Of a stretch of 64,000 nt of DNA, positions 1-8,397 are shown piece after piece. The position numbers and the translations under genes are program-made. The notes beneath the pieces were generated by a model, which was not told the origin of the DNA, searched no databases, and was given only the letters and a program-made list of their open reading frames with translations. Numbering within the stretch: the first letter of the stretch is position 1; each line of letters opens with the position of its first letter. Source of the DNA: CAWBJP01 sp963789165. Its GTDB lineage: Bacteria; Actinomycetota; Acidimicrobiia; IMCC26256; BP-133. The stretch spans positions 62,001 to 126,000 of the forward strand of contig CAWBJP010000009.1 in NCBI GenBank assembly GCA_963789165.1, written 5' to 3'.

Positions 1-1055
1 TTGGCCTCGATCACCTTGGACCCGTCGAAGAGGTCGCCGTACTCCAGGAGGTCCGTCTCGAAGGCCAGAACCTGCTGGACCCGCAGCGACCACTGCTGGT
101 CCCAGGGACGGGGGAGGCCGAGCGCCTCGTTCCAGGTCGGGAGCTGCACCGCCCGGGCCCGGGCGGACTTCGACAGGGTGACGCCGAGCATCTCGAGGAC
201 GATGCGCTGGACGTTGTTCTCGGGCTGGGCCTCGGTGAGCCCGAGGGAGTTGACCTGGACGCCGTAGCGGAAACGGCGCAGCTTCTCGTCGGTCACGCCG
301 TAACGGGTGGCACAGATCCGGTCCCACATCCGGCTCATGGCCCGGAGCTTGCACACCTCCTCCACGAAACGGATGCCGGCGTTGACGAAGAACGAAACCC
401 GCCCCACCACCTCCGGGAAGCGCTCTAACTCGACCTGGCCCGACTCCCGCACGGCGTCGAGCACGGCGCAGGCGTTGGCCAGGGCGTAGGCCATCTCCTG
501 GACCGGCGTGGCTCCCGCCTCCTGGAGGTGGTACGAGCACACGTTGATCGGGTTCCAGCGGGGCACGTGGCCCACCGTGTAGGCGATGGTGTCGACGGTG
601 AGGCGGCGCGACGGGCCCGGCGGGAAGATGTAGGTCCCGCGGGACAGGTACTCCTTCATGATGTCGTTCTGGGTGGTGCCGGTCAGGCGGGCCGGATCGG
701 CCCCCTGTTCCCGGGCCAGGGCCACGTACATCCCCAGCAACCACATGCAGGTGGCGTTGATGGTCATGGAGGTGTTCATCTCCTCGAGGGGGAGGCCCTC
801 GAAGAGGGTGCGCATCTCACCCAGGTGGGGGACGGGCACCCCGACCTTGCCCACCTCGCCCCGGGCCAGGATGTGGTCGGGGTCGTAGCCGGTCTGGGTG
901 GGCAGGTCGAAGGCCACCGACAGGCCGGTCTGGCCCTTGGCCAGGTTGGAACGGTACAGCTCGTTGGACGCCCGGGCCGAGGAGTGCCCCGAGTACGTCC
1001 GCATCACCCAAGGCTTGTCCCTCGCTGGCCTGTCCCTCTCTGCCACGACGGCCAT
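1..1055 (-). CDS. MeaA-like acyl-CoA mutase, large subunit (3' end missing)
   Basis: Adenosylcobalamin-dependent carbon-skeleton mutase of the methylmalonyl-CoA mutase family. About 351 residues are visible and the gene runs off the left edge of the window. Diagnostic stretches are RTYSGHSSARASNELY near the N-terminus, GQTGLSVAFDLPTQTGYDPD, MNTSMTINAT, TGTTQNDIMKEYLSRGTY and NVCSYHLQEAGATP, which together form the substrate-binding TIM barrel. The wording matches the MeaA/ethylmalonyl-CoA mutase branch better than classical MutB, but the exact substrate is inferred. The ATG at 1055 follows a GGGGAGA Shine-Dalgarno. It lies 51 nt downstream of the 3-hydroxyacyl-CoA dehydrogenase gene on the same strand, so the two probably form an operon in acyl-CoA or ethylmalonyl-CoA metabolism. 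Confidence 0.88.
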   Translation of the reverse strand, partial: MAVVAERDRPARDKPWVMRTYSGHSSARASNELYRSNLAKGQTGLSVAFDLPTQTGYDPDHILARGEVGKVGVPVPHLGEMRTLFEGLPLEEMNTSMTINATCMWLLGMYVALAREQGADPARLTGTTQNDIMKEYLSRGTYIFPPGPSRRLTVDTIAYTVGHVPRWNPINVCSYHLQEAGATPVQEMAYALANACAVLDAVRESGQVELERFPEVVGRVSFFVNAGIRFVEEVCKLRAMSRMWDRICATRYGVTDEKLRRFRYGVQVNSLGLTEAQPENNVQRIVLEMLGVTLSKSARARAVQLPTWNEALGLPRPWDQQWSLRVQQVLAFETDLLEYGDLFDGSKVIEA

Positions 1056-1106
1056 TCTCCCCGCCAGGAGCGGGACCGCGCCATCCCTATTGCCGCAGGT
1101 CTGTCT

Positions 1107-1964
1107 CTACTTCTTGGCGTAGTCGTAGAAGCCCCGGCCCGTTTTGCGGCCCAGGCGCCCGGCGGTGACCATCCGCCGCAGGCTCTGGGCCGGCTGGAGG
1201 AAGGGGTCGGGGTTCTCGGCGTAGAGGGCGTCGAGGATGGCCACGCTCACGTCCAGGCCGACCAGGTCCATCAGGGCGAAGGGGCCCATGGGCATGTTGG
1301 CCCCGGCCTTCATGGCCGTGTCGATGTCCTCGGCGGAGGCGACGCCCCTCTCGAGCAGGCGGGCGGCCGAGTTCAGGTAGGGGAAGAGGATGGCGTTGAC
1401 GATGAACCCGGCGGCGTCGGCCACCTCCACCGGCGTCTTCCCGCACGCCTCGGCGAAGCTGCGGGCGGCGGTGATGGTGTCGTCGGCGGCGGTCAGGGGA
1501 CGGATGATCTCGACCAGGGCCATGGCCGGGGCGGGGTTGAAGAAGTGGACCCCGCACACCTTCTCCGGGCGGGAGGTGGCCACGGCCATCTCCACCACCG
1601 GCAGGGTGGAGGTGTTGGTGGCCAGGATGGCCGACTCGGCGCAGATCTCGCTCAGCTGGCCGAAGAGCTCCTTCTTCACTGCCAGGTCCTCGACCACCGA
1701 CTCGAGCACGAGGTCGCACTCGGCCAGCTCGTCCAGCTCGGTGGTGGTCCGCACCAGGGTCAGGGCGGCGTCGCGGTCGGACTCGGAGAGCCTGCCCTTG
1801 TCCACCTGCCGGCCGAGCGATTTCTCCAGGCCGGCCTGCATCCCATCGCAGCCGGATTGAGAACGGCTACGCAGCACCACCTCGAACCCGGCCTTGGCCG
1901 CCACCTCGGCCACTCCCGAACCCATGGTGCCCGACCCGATGATCCCGACCCGCTTGATGGTCAT
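1107..1964 (-). CDS. 3-hydroxybutyryl-CoA dehydrogenase family protein
   Basis: NAD(P)-dependent oxidation of 3-hydroxyacyl-CoA to 3-oxoacyl-CoA. The protein has 285 residues, the usual length for the stand-alone Hbd/PaaH/FadB2 form. The N-terminal Rossmann fold starts with VGIIGSGTMGSGVAEVAAKAG (GxGxxG). The region around residues 105-150 has ATNTSTLPV and GVHFFNPAPAMALVEII, which carry the catalytic His-Glu pair of the family. The C-terminal half (AGFIVNAILFPYLNSAARLLERGVAS) is the helical dimerisation domain. The ATG at 1964 follows GAGGGGAC. Being upstream of the mutase fits conversion of acetoacetyl-CoA or crotonyl-CoA-level intermediates in the ethylmalonyl-CoA route or in butyrate metabolism. 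Confidence 0.9.
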   Translation of the reverse strand: MTIKRVGIIGSGTMGSGVAEVAAKAGFEVVLRSRSQSGCDGMQAGLEKSLGRQVDKGRLSESDRDAALTLVRTTTELDELAECDLVLESVVEDLAVKKELFGQLSEICAESAILATNTSTLPVVEMAVATSRPEKVCGVHFFNPAPAMALVEIIRPLTAADDTITAARSFAEACGKTPVEVADAAGFIVNAILFPYLNSAARLLERGVASAEDIDTAMKAGANMPMGPFALMDLVGLDVSVAILDALYAENPDPFLQPAQSLRRMVTAGRLGRKTGRGFYDYAKK

Positions 1965-1995
1965 GACCCGTCCCCTCGGTAGGTGGAGAAAGGAG

Positions 1996-2595
1996 TCAGG
2001 CTACCGGCGGGTCCGGCTCGCCGCCCAGCCGACGCACCTGCTCACGCAGGCGTTCGAGCTCCTGGCGCATCATTTCGTTCTCCCGCTGGAGCCCTCGAAA
2101 CGCCTCGGGGGAGAGGACGGGCTCGTCCGAGCGCGATGGCTCGGGAGGAGGGGCGAACTCCCCGCTGGCGATGACCTCCAGCACCCGCCGGCGGGCCTCC
2201 TCGGGAACGGCGCCGTGGCGAGCCATGATCTGATGGGCGACGCCTTCGCCCTCCCGGATGAGGCCCAGCAGCAGATGCTCGGTCCCGATGTAGCGGTGAC
2301 CGAGCCCCAGGGCCTCTCGCAGCGACAGCTCCAGCATCGCCTTGGCCCGGGAGTTGAAGGGGATATGTCCGGCGGGCGCTGAGGCCCCCGGAGGGGTCGT
2401 CTCGGCCACCTGAGCCTGGGCCCCTTCGACGGTGATGCCGAACGAGGTCAGCACCTGGCCGGCGGCGCCGTCCGCTTCCCTCAGGAGCCCCAGGAGCAGG
2501 TGTTCCGTCCCGATGTAGTTGTGGTTGAGCAGGCGCGACTCCTCCTGGGCGAGGACGATGACCCGGCGGGCCGCATCCGTGAAGCGTTCGAACAT
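1996..2595 (-). CDS. Stand-alone double Clp-N domain protein
   Basis: The protein has 199 residues if it starts at the ATG at 2595, which begins MFERFTDAARRV exactly like the N-terminus of ClpC. Two Clp-N repeats are visible: residues 2-65 with NYIGTEHLLLGLLREADG, and residues 80-140 with RYIGTEHLLLGLIREGEG. A Pro/Ser-rich linker and a C-terminal Arg/Glu-rich coiled segment follow. There is no AAA+ module, so it cannot be an unfoldase. By family knowledge such proteins may deliver or sequester substrates of ClpC, or act as stress-related adaptors. The 12 extra codons upstream of 2595 are unlike the family and probably not translated. Confidence 0.82.
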   Translation of the reverse strand: MFERFTDAARRVIVLAQEESRLLNHNYIGTEHLLLGLLREADGAAGQVLTSFGITVEGAQAQVAETTPPGASAPAGHIPFNSRAKAMLELSLREALGLGHRYIGTEHLLLGLIREGEGVAHQIMARHGAVPEEARRRVLEVIASGEFAPPPEPSRSDEPVLSPEAFRGLQRENEMMRQELERLREQVRRLGGEPDPPVA

Positions 2596-2657
2596 GCGCC
2601 CATTGTGGGCCAGCGACGGCATGCACGGCATCTGGGCTTATCTGGGTAGGCTCCCCC

Positions 2658-3362
2658 GTGATGACCGAGCAGACGGGCACGTTGGCGCTGGTGGGCGGAG
2701 CGGAGTGGCGGGAAGGCTGCCGCAAGTTCGACGCCGCCCTCCTGGAGGCGTCGGGCAGCGCTGAGGTGCTGATCCTGCCCACCGCCGCCGCCTACGAGCA
2801 CCCGCAGCGGGCCGTCGACCACGCCACCGCCTACTTCGAGGATCTGGGGGGGCGGGCCCGGGGCCTCATGGTGCTGGGTCGCACCGAAGCCGAGGACCCG
2901 GCCAACGCCGAGGCGGTGCGCGCCGCCCGGTTCGTCTACATCGGCGGCGGCTCACCTATGCACCTGCGCTCGGTGCTCAAGGGATCCCGGCTGTGGGAGG
3001 CACTGCTGGAGGGTTGGCGGGACGGGGCGGTGCTGGCCGCGTCGTCAGCCGGCGCCATGGTCCTGTGCGACCCGATGGTGGACCCCCGGGGGGGCGCCTA
3101 CACCGTGGGCCTGGGCCTGGTGACCAACCTGAGCGTGTTCCCCCACCACGACACCGCACCCGCCCACCTGAGCGAGCGGTCCATCGAGCTCCGGCCCGAG
3201 GGCGCCATCCTGGCCGGCGTCGACGAGCAGACCGCCCTCATCCGGGAACCCGACGGGGAATGGCGGGTGGCGGGCCAGGGTTCGGTCACCCTCTACGGCC
3301 CCCAACGGGGCGCGTCTCCCCGCGTCCACGGCCCCGACTCGACCGTGACCCTCGGGTTCTAG
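2658..3362 (+). CDS. Cyanophycinase-like / peptidase S51 family protein
   Basis: The protein has 234 residues and a class-I glutamine-amidotransferase-like fold used by serine hydrolases of family S51 (peptidase E, cyanophycinase). The nucleophile elbow is visible as AASSAGAMVL near residue 130, with Ser in the usual Gly-x-Ser-Ala-Gly context partly altered to Ser-Ser-Ala-Gly. YIGGGSPMHLRSVL near residue 95 and FPHHDTAPAHL near 165 match the conserved glycine-rich and His-containing segments. There is no signal peptide, so it is probably cytoplasmic. The substrate is unknown. The start is GTG 2658 or the adjacent ATG 2661. It is divergent from the Clp-N gene with only about 60 nt between starts. 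Confidence 0.75.
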   Translation: MMTEQTGTLALVGGAEWREGCRKFDAALLEASGSAEVLILPTAAAYEHPQRAVDHATAYFEDLGGRARGLMVLGRTEAEDPANAEAVRAARFVYIGGGSPMHLRSVLKGSRLWEALLEGWRDGAVLAASSAGAMVLCDPMVDPRGGAYTVGLGLVTNLSVFPHHDTAPAHLSERSIELRPEGAILAGVDEQTALIREPDGEWRVAGQGSVTLYGPQRGASPRVHGPDSTVTLGF

Positions 3363-3372
3363 CCGGCGCTTG

Positions 3373-4482
3373 CTACCAGGAGTTGGCGGCGGCCGGGTCG
3401 AGAGACCCGATCGGCAGCCCGGCCTGCTGGAGGGCCATGCGCAGGTCGTGGGGGTGGCTGGCGGCGGCCAGCGCGTCGCGCAGGCCGATCAGCCCGTTCT
3501 TGTGCAAGCCGAAGAGGCTCTGGTCGAAGGTTTGCATGCCGTAGTACTCACCCTCGGCGATGACCTGCTCGAGCTCATGGGTCTCGTCGGCGTTGATGAT
3601 CTTGTCGAACACCCGGCTGGTGGCCATCAGCACCTCGACGGCGGGGATGCGGCCCTTGCCGTCCACCCGCTCCAGCAGCCGCTGGCTGACGATCCAGCGC
3701 AGGGAGGCGGCCAGCGTGGTGCGCACCGGACGCTGCTCGTGGGGCGGGAACAGGTCGACGATCCGGAACACGGCGTCGGTGGCGCTCATGACCGGCAGCG
3801 TGGCGATCACCAGGTGACCGGCGGCGGCCGCTGACAGCGCCACCCGCACGGACTCCGGGTCGGAGAGCTCGCCGATGACCAGCACGTCAGGGCCGAGCCG
3901 CAACACCCCACGCAGGGCGGAGCCCTGGTCGGGCACGTCGGTGCCGATGTCCCGCTGGGTGACGAATGAACGCTTCGGGCTGTGGAGGAACTCGACGGGG
4001 TCCTCCACGGTCACGATGTGCCGGGCGACGGTCTCGTTGATGTGGTCGACGATGGCGGCCACGGTCGTGGTCTTGCCCGACCCGGTGGGTCCGGTGACCA
4101 GGATCAGACCCCGGGGCTCGTCGGCCAGGCGGCGGACCACGGGGGGCAGGCCGAGCGCATCGAAGCCGGGGACGACGGTCGGCACGACCCGCAGGACCAG
4201 GCTCGGCTTGCCCTGCTGGCGGAACACTCTGACCCGGAAGCGGTCCCCGTCGGTGGCGCTGTAGCCGAAGTCGACCTCGCCGGCCCGGTCCAGCTGGTCG
4301 GCCCGCTCGATGGGCATGATCGACCGGACGATGCGCTCGATCTCGCCCTCCACCAGCACGTCGAAGGGGGTGGACGCCACTTCGCCGTCCAGCCGCAGCC
4401 AAGGGCGGCAACCGGCGCTCAGGTGAACGTCGGACGCGCGCCGCTCGGCGGCATGGCGGAGTAGCTCGTTGAAGTCGAGCAC
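3373..4482 (-). CDS. PilT-like type IV pilus retraction ATPase
   Basis: The protein has 369 residues and the length and domain order of PilT: an N-terminal PAS-like part, then a RecA-like ATPase. Walker A is GPTGSGKTTT. The Asp box is IVTVEDPVEFLH. The Walker B region reads LGPDVLVIGELSD and keeps the catalytic Glu. Two motifs deviate: the His box usually reads ATLHT but here is ATLPV, and the usual arginine-glutamate pair before PDV is LG. No pilB, pilC or pilin gene lies nearby, so this is an orphan. It may be a genuine but divergent retraction ATPase, or a PilT relative with another role. The gene ends 10 nt from the convergent S51 gene. Confidence 0.85.
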   Translation of the reverse strand: MLDFNELLRHAAERRASDVHLSAGCRPWLRLDGEVASTPFDVLVEGEIERIVRSIMPIERADQLDRAGEVDFGYSATDGDRFRVRVFRQQGKPSLVLRVVPTVVPGFDALGLPPVVRRLADEPRGLILVTGPTGSGKTTTVAAIVDHINETVARHIVTVEDPVEFLHSPKRSFVTQRDIGTDVPDQGSALRGVLRLGPDVLVIGELSDPESVRVALSAAAAGHLVIATLPVMSATDAVFRIVDLFPPHEQRPVRTTLAASLRWIVSQRLLERVDGKGRIPAVEVLMATSRVFDKIINADETHELEQVIAEGEYYGMQTFDQSLFGLHKNGLIGLRDALAAASHPHDLRMALQQAGLPIGSLDPAAANSW

Positions 4483-4598
4483 GACATCGTCTCCTCAGGG
4501 CCGAAATCAGGGGTTCTGCCGTTCAATCGGCCATCTCCGGGGCACGCTTGACTCCAATGTGGGGCAAATGTGACCCACGCCGGACGGTTGGCCCGCTC

Positions 4599-5612
4599 TC
4601 AGCCGAGCGCTTCCCGTTGGCGGATGGCCGCCTCCACCACACCGGCCCCCGGCCCGCCGGCGGTCGCCGGTTCGGGCCGGAAGGGGTGCTCGAGAATTCC
4701 GGCCAGGCTGGCGCCGACCGAGGCGGTGAGAGCCTCGAGGTCGTAACCGCCTTCCAGGAACAGGACCAGGCGTCCGGGGGCCGGGGCGTAGGCCGCCACC
4801 CGCCGGGCGATGTCGGCGAAGTCTCCGGCCGAGAGGCCCAGGTTGGTGAGCGGGTCGGCCCGGTGGGCGTCGTAGCCGGCCGAGACCAGTACCCAGTCCG
4901 GGGCGAAGCGCTCCACCGCCGGGGCCACCACCTCGTCCAGGGCGGCCAGATACACGTCGCCCGTGGTGCCGGCCGGGAAGGGAAGGTTGAGCGTGGCGCC
5001 CGGAGCACCGGCACCACCCGTGTCGGAGAGGGCGCCGGTGCCCGGATAGACGCCGCCGTACTGGTGGGTCGAGACATACAGCACGCGGGGCTCGTCCCAG
5101 AAGATCGCCTCGGTGCCGTTGCCGTGGTGCGCATCCCAGTCGACGATGAGCACACGGTTTCCCGCCTCCACCAGGGCGGCGGCGGTCACGGCCACGTTGT
5201 TGATGAGACAGAACCCCATGGACCGGGTGGCCAGGGCGTGGTGCCCTGGGGGGCGGACGGCACAGAAGGCGGCGACGCCCTCACCCCGGCGCAGCGCTTC
5301 GACGGCGGCCAGCCCGGCGCCCGCGGCCAGACGCCCGGCGCGCCACGACCCCGCCGAAGCCCGGGTGTCAGAGTCGATGTCGCCGCCCCCGGCGGCACAG
5401 AAGCGCTCCAGCGCCTCCAGGTACTCCGCCGGATGGACCCGGGCCAGCTCGGCGATGGTCGCTTCCCGGGGGGCGAGGTCGACCACCGCGTCGCCCAGGT
5501 CAGCGGCGCCGACACCGGCAACAGCCGCAGCCAGGCGCTGGACCCGTTCGGGGTGACCGCGCCCGGTGTCGTGGTGGGCGAAGCCAGGATCGGTGGCGAC
5601 CAGGAGCATCAC
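4599..5612 (-). CDS. Histone deacetylase family protein (AcuC-like)
   Basis: Zinc-dependent deacetylase of lysine or acylated polyamines; 337 residues, typical for the bacterial class. Motifs in order are HHDTGRGHPERVQRL near the N-terminus, RPPGHHA with the two catalytic histidines, GFCLINNVAV, VLIVDWDAHHGNGT with a zinc-binding Asp and His, VSTHQY, VSAGYDAH with the second zinc Asp, and LEGGYDLEAL. All expected catalytic and metal ligands are present. Known relatives act on acetyl-CoA synthetase (AcuC) or acetylpolyamines. No acuA or acs gene is adjacent, so the substrate is open. It is divergent from the GNAT acetyltransferase gene, a suggestive acetylation/deacetylation pairing. Confidence 0.88.
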   Translation of the reverse strand: MMLLVATDPGFAHHDTGRGHPERVQRLAAAVAGVGAADLGDAVVDLAPREATIAELARVHPAEYLEALERFCAAGGGDIDSDTRASAGSWRAGRLAAGAGLAAVEALRRGEGVAAFCAVRPPGHHALATRSMGFCLINNVAVTAAALVEAGNRVLIVDWDAHHGNGTEAIFWDEPRVLYVSTHQYGGVYPGTGALSDTGGAGAPGATLNLPFPAGTTGDVYLAALDEVVAPAVERFAPDWVLVSAGYDAHRADPLTNLGLSAGDFADIARRVAAYAPAPGRLVLFLEGGYDLEALTASVGASLAGILEHPFRPEPATAGGPGAGVVEAAIRQREALG

Positions 5613-5668
5613 ACCGAAGGGTAGGCGGCGCCGGGGTGGGAGGTGGTCCGGCCGGTACGCTTTCGGAG

Positions 5669-6364
5669 GTGAGCGCCCAGACCATCGAGCGGCGCGGGGA
5701 GCGGGCCCGTCTCGCCACCTGGCGTGGAGACGGCATCGTGGCCCATCTCGCTCCGGCGGCCACCCGGCCGCTGTCCGCCGAGTTCGTGACCGAATGCCTG
5801 GACTGGCTCCGGGCCCGGGGCTACCGGTCGGTGGTCACCAGTGCCCTCTCCACCCATGAATGCGAAGGATTCCTCCGGGCGGGATTCGACCTGCACGAGC
5901 TCCTCGACCTGCTGACTCATGACCTGCGGGGCCTACCTTCCGCGCCCGGAGGCCTGCGCCGGGCCCGGCGCCGGGACCGGCCGGTGGTGATCGAGGTCGA
6001 CGCCGCCGCCTTCCCACCCTTCTGGCGCCTCCATCAGGGCGGCCTGGACGAGGCGCTGGTGGCCACGCCCTCCGTCCGGTTCCGCGTGGCGGGCCGGGGT
6101 GCGAAGGGGCTCGTCGGGTACGCCATCGCCGGCCGGGGAGGGGACACGGGCTACCTCCAGCGCCTGGCCGTGCACCCCTCGGCCCGGGGCCGGGGACTGG
6201 GACGCGCCCTGGTCGTCGACTCCCTCGTCTGGCTGCGCCGCCGGGGCGCGCAGCGGGCCATGGTCAACACGCAGCGGACGAACGACGGCGCCCTGGCCCT
6301 CTACCAGGCCTGCGGGTTCCGGCTCCTGCCCGAGGGGCTCTCGGTCTTGGCCAGGGAACTGTGA
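5669..6364 (+). CDS. GNAT family N-acetyltransferase
   Basis: The protein has about 231 residues from the GTG at 5669; an upstream in-frame GTG at 5636 is also possible. The acetyl-CoA binding motif A is clear: YLQRLAVHPSARGRGLGRALV near residue 175-195, followed by NDGALALYQACGFR, the usual motif B. The N-terminal half (DWLRARGYRSVVTSAL) looks like a degenerate first GNAT lobe. The substrate is unknown. Its TGA overlaps the GTG of the DUF6049 gene (GTGA), so it is translationally coupled to the envelope block that follows. An acetyltransferase in front of murJ has no fixed role that I know of. Confidence 0.8.
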   Translation: MSAQTIERRGERARLATWRGDGIVAHLAPAATRPLSAEFVTECLDWLRARGYRSVVTSALSTHECEGFLRAGFDLHELLDLLTHDLRGLPSAPGGLRRARRRDRPVVIEVDAAAFPPFWRLHQGGLDEALVATPSVRFRVAGRGAKGLVGYAIAGRGGDTGYLQRLAVHPSARGRGLGRALVVDSLVWLRRRGAQRAMVNTQRTNDGALALYQACGFRLLPEGLSVLAREL

Positions 6365-8397
6365 GCCGGAGGACCGCCCTCCTGGGGCTGTTGCTGGCCG
6401 CCCTGGTCCCCGCCGGCGCCCTACCCACCCGCGCCGAGGTCCGCCCCGCCGGGGAGACCACGGTCGCGCTGGTCCACCAACCCCCCTGGGTGCCTCCCGA
6501 CGGCACCGCCGTGCTCGAGTTGCGGCTGCGGGGGCCGGTGGAGGGCCTCGACGTCGATGTCACCGTCCACCGACCTGTCACCTCCCGGTCCGCGTTCACT
6601 CCGGCCATGGACGGCGAGAAGCTGGGCGTGGCCGAGGGCCGCCTCACCGTCCCGGCCACCTCCCTTCCACCCGACCCGGACGGCGATCTCCTGTTGGCCG
6701 TGGGCGTCCAGGGCCCCGCCTCCCCGCTCGACCCCAACCGGATCCTCCCCGGCCGGACCGGGGTATATCCGGTGACCATCGAGTTGCGCCGGCCGGGCGG
6801 ACCGGCTCTGGACCGGTTCGTCACGCCCCTCGTGGTGGTGGCCCCGGGCCTGGTGCCGCTCACCCTGGCGTGGGTGTGGCGCTTCGACGCCACCCCCGTC
6901 CGCCTGCCCAGCGGCTCGGCCCGCACCGCGGCCCGGGAGGCGCTCGAGCCCGACGGACGGCTGCCCCGGATGGCCGCCGCCCTGTCCGACGCTTCCGATG
7001 TGCCCCTCACCCTGGCCGCCACCCCCGAGACTCTGGAGGCCTGGTCGGGGGGGGTGGGCGGCGTCCCCCCGGACGGGGCCGGAAGCGACGACCCCACTGG
7101 CCTGCGGGCGACGGCGGGCCAGGCCACCCGCCAGGTCCTCGACGCGCCCTACGTGCCCGTGGACCTACCCCGGCTCCTGGCCGGCGGCCTCGGCGCAGAG
7201 GTGGATCGCCAGTTCGTCCGCGGACGGGAGGTGCTCACCCAGGTGCTCGGCGGTGACGCCCGGGGCACGGTCCTGGCCGGGGCCCTGGATGCGCCGGCCC
7301 TGTCCCGCCTGCGCCAGTACGGCGTGGAGCGGGTCGTGGTGCCGCCCGAGGCGCTGACGCCCCTCGCCCAGCGGCTGACCCCCGGGCGCCCCTTCGCCGT
7401 CGCTCATCGCAACCGACCCTTCGCTGCCGCGGTGACCGACCCCGGCCTCGCCGCCCTCCTCGACGGCGATGCCCCGGCCGCTCTGCGGGCGGCCCGCTTC
7501 CTCGCCGCCCTCAGCCTGGTGGCGTTCGAGGCTCCCCGGGAGCAGCGAGGCGTGGTCGTTGTCACTTCGGCCGGCTGGAATCCTCCGGCAGCCCTGCTCA
7601 GCGACGTCCTGGGCGGACTCCGCTCCCACCCGGCCATCGCCCCCCGGACGCTCGACGGCTTCTTCGCCGAGGTGGCTCCCGAAGCCGTGGAGGGCGCCCC
7701 CCTGATCCGGATCCCGGCACCACGCGGACCGATCCCGAAGGAGGAGCCGGACCCCGAGGCGGTGGGGCGCCTGCGCCGGCGGCTGACCGCCTTCGCCGAG
7801 GTCATCGGGCAGGATCAGACGCAGACCCGGGCCGTCGACCGGAACATCCTGCTCAGCCAGGTGGCGGCCCTTCCGGGCGGGCGCCTGTCGCCCGGCGCCT
7901 ATCTGGCCGGGGCCGGCAACGTCATTTCCGAGGTGACCGGCCGCGTGAAGGGACCGGATGGGCAGCGGGTCACCCTCACCGCCCGTCGGGCCAGCATCCC
8001 CATCTCCCTCCTGAACGCCAACGACCGTCCGCTGCACGTCCGGGTGCTCCTGGAGAGCGACCAGCTGAAGTTCCCAGAGGGCAACGAGCGGCTCCTGACC
8101 CTGCCGCCGGAGAACACGACGGAGAAGTTCGCCGTCGAGGCCCGGGCCCCAGGCGCCTTCCCCCTGTCCATCAGGGTCACCTCTCCCGACGGCACCCTGG
8201 TGGTCAACCGGAGCGATCTCACCGTCCGCTCGACCGTCGTCAGCGGGGTGGGCGCCACGCTCACGGCCGGCGCGGGCGTCTTCCTGCTCGTCTGGTGGGG
8301 CAACAACCTGCGCCGGGGCCGGCGCCGGCCCCGCCGCCGGTCGGAAGAGGAGACGGCCGCCGTACGGGTGGTCGAGGACGAACCCCCGGCGGGGTGA
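6361..8397 (+). CDS. DUF6049 family membrane-anchored protein
   Basis: The protein has 678 residues. Residues 1-27 form a signal peptide (RTALLGLLLAALVPAGALPTRAE). A long extracytoplasmic region follows, and near residue 640 there is one transmembrane segment (GVGATLTAGAGVFLLVWWG) and a basic/acidic cytoplasmic tail. This is the actinobacterial protein that sits directly upstream of murJ in mycobacteria (the Rv3909 position), annotated DUF6049. The biochemical role is unknown; the constant neighbour suggests a part in cell-wall precursor export or its control. It is coupled on both sides: GTG over the stop of the acetyltransferase, and its own TGA overlapping the murJ GTG at 8394. Confidence 0.8.
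   Translation: MSRRTALLGLLLAALVPAGALPTRAEVRPAGETTVALVHQPPWVPPDGTAVLELRLRGPVEGLDVDVTVHRPVTSRSAFTPAMDGEKLGVAEGRLTVPATSLPPDPDGDLLLAVGVQGPASPLDPNRILPGRTGVYPVTIELRRPGGPALDRFVTPLVVVAPGLVPLTLAWVWRFDATPVRLPSGSARTAAREALEPDGRLPRMAAALSDASDVPLTLAATPETLEAWSGGVGGVPPDGAGSDDPTGLRATAGQATRQVLDAPYVPVDLPRLLAGGLGAEVDRQFVRGREVLTQVLGGDARGTVLAGALDAPALSRLRQYGVERVVVPPEALTPLAQRLTPGRPFAVAHRNRPFAAAVTDPGLAALLDGDAPAALRAARFLAALSLVAFEAPREQRGVVVVTSAGWNPPAALLSDVLGGLRSHPAIAPRTLDGFFAEVAPEAVEGAPLIRIPAPRGPIPKEEPDPEAVGRLRRRLTAFAEVIGQDQTQTRAVDRNILLSQVAALPGGRLSPGAYLAGAGNVISEVTGRVKGPDGQRVTLTARRASIPISLLNANDRPLHVRVLLESDQLKFPEGNERLLTLPPENTTEKFAVEARAPGAFPLSIRVTSPDGTLVVNRSDLTVRSTVVSGVGATLTAGAGVFLLVWWGNNLRRGRRRPRRRSEEETAAVRVVEDEPPAG

Noticed and set aside
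528..1982. 484-codon plus-strand frame over the mutase and dehydrogenase genes
   Set aside because: Shadow of two well-recognised minus-strand genes; low-complexity Gly/His/Val/Gln text.
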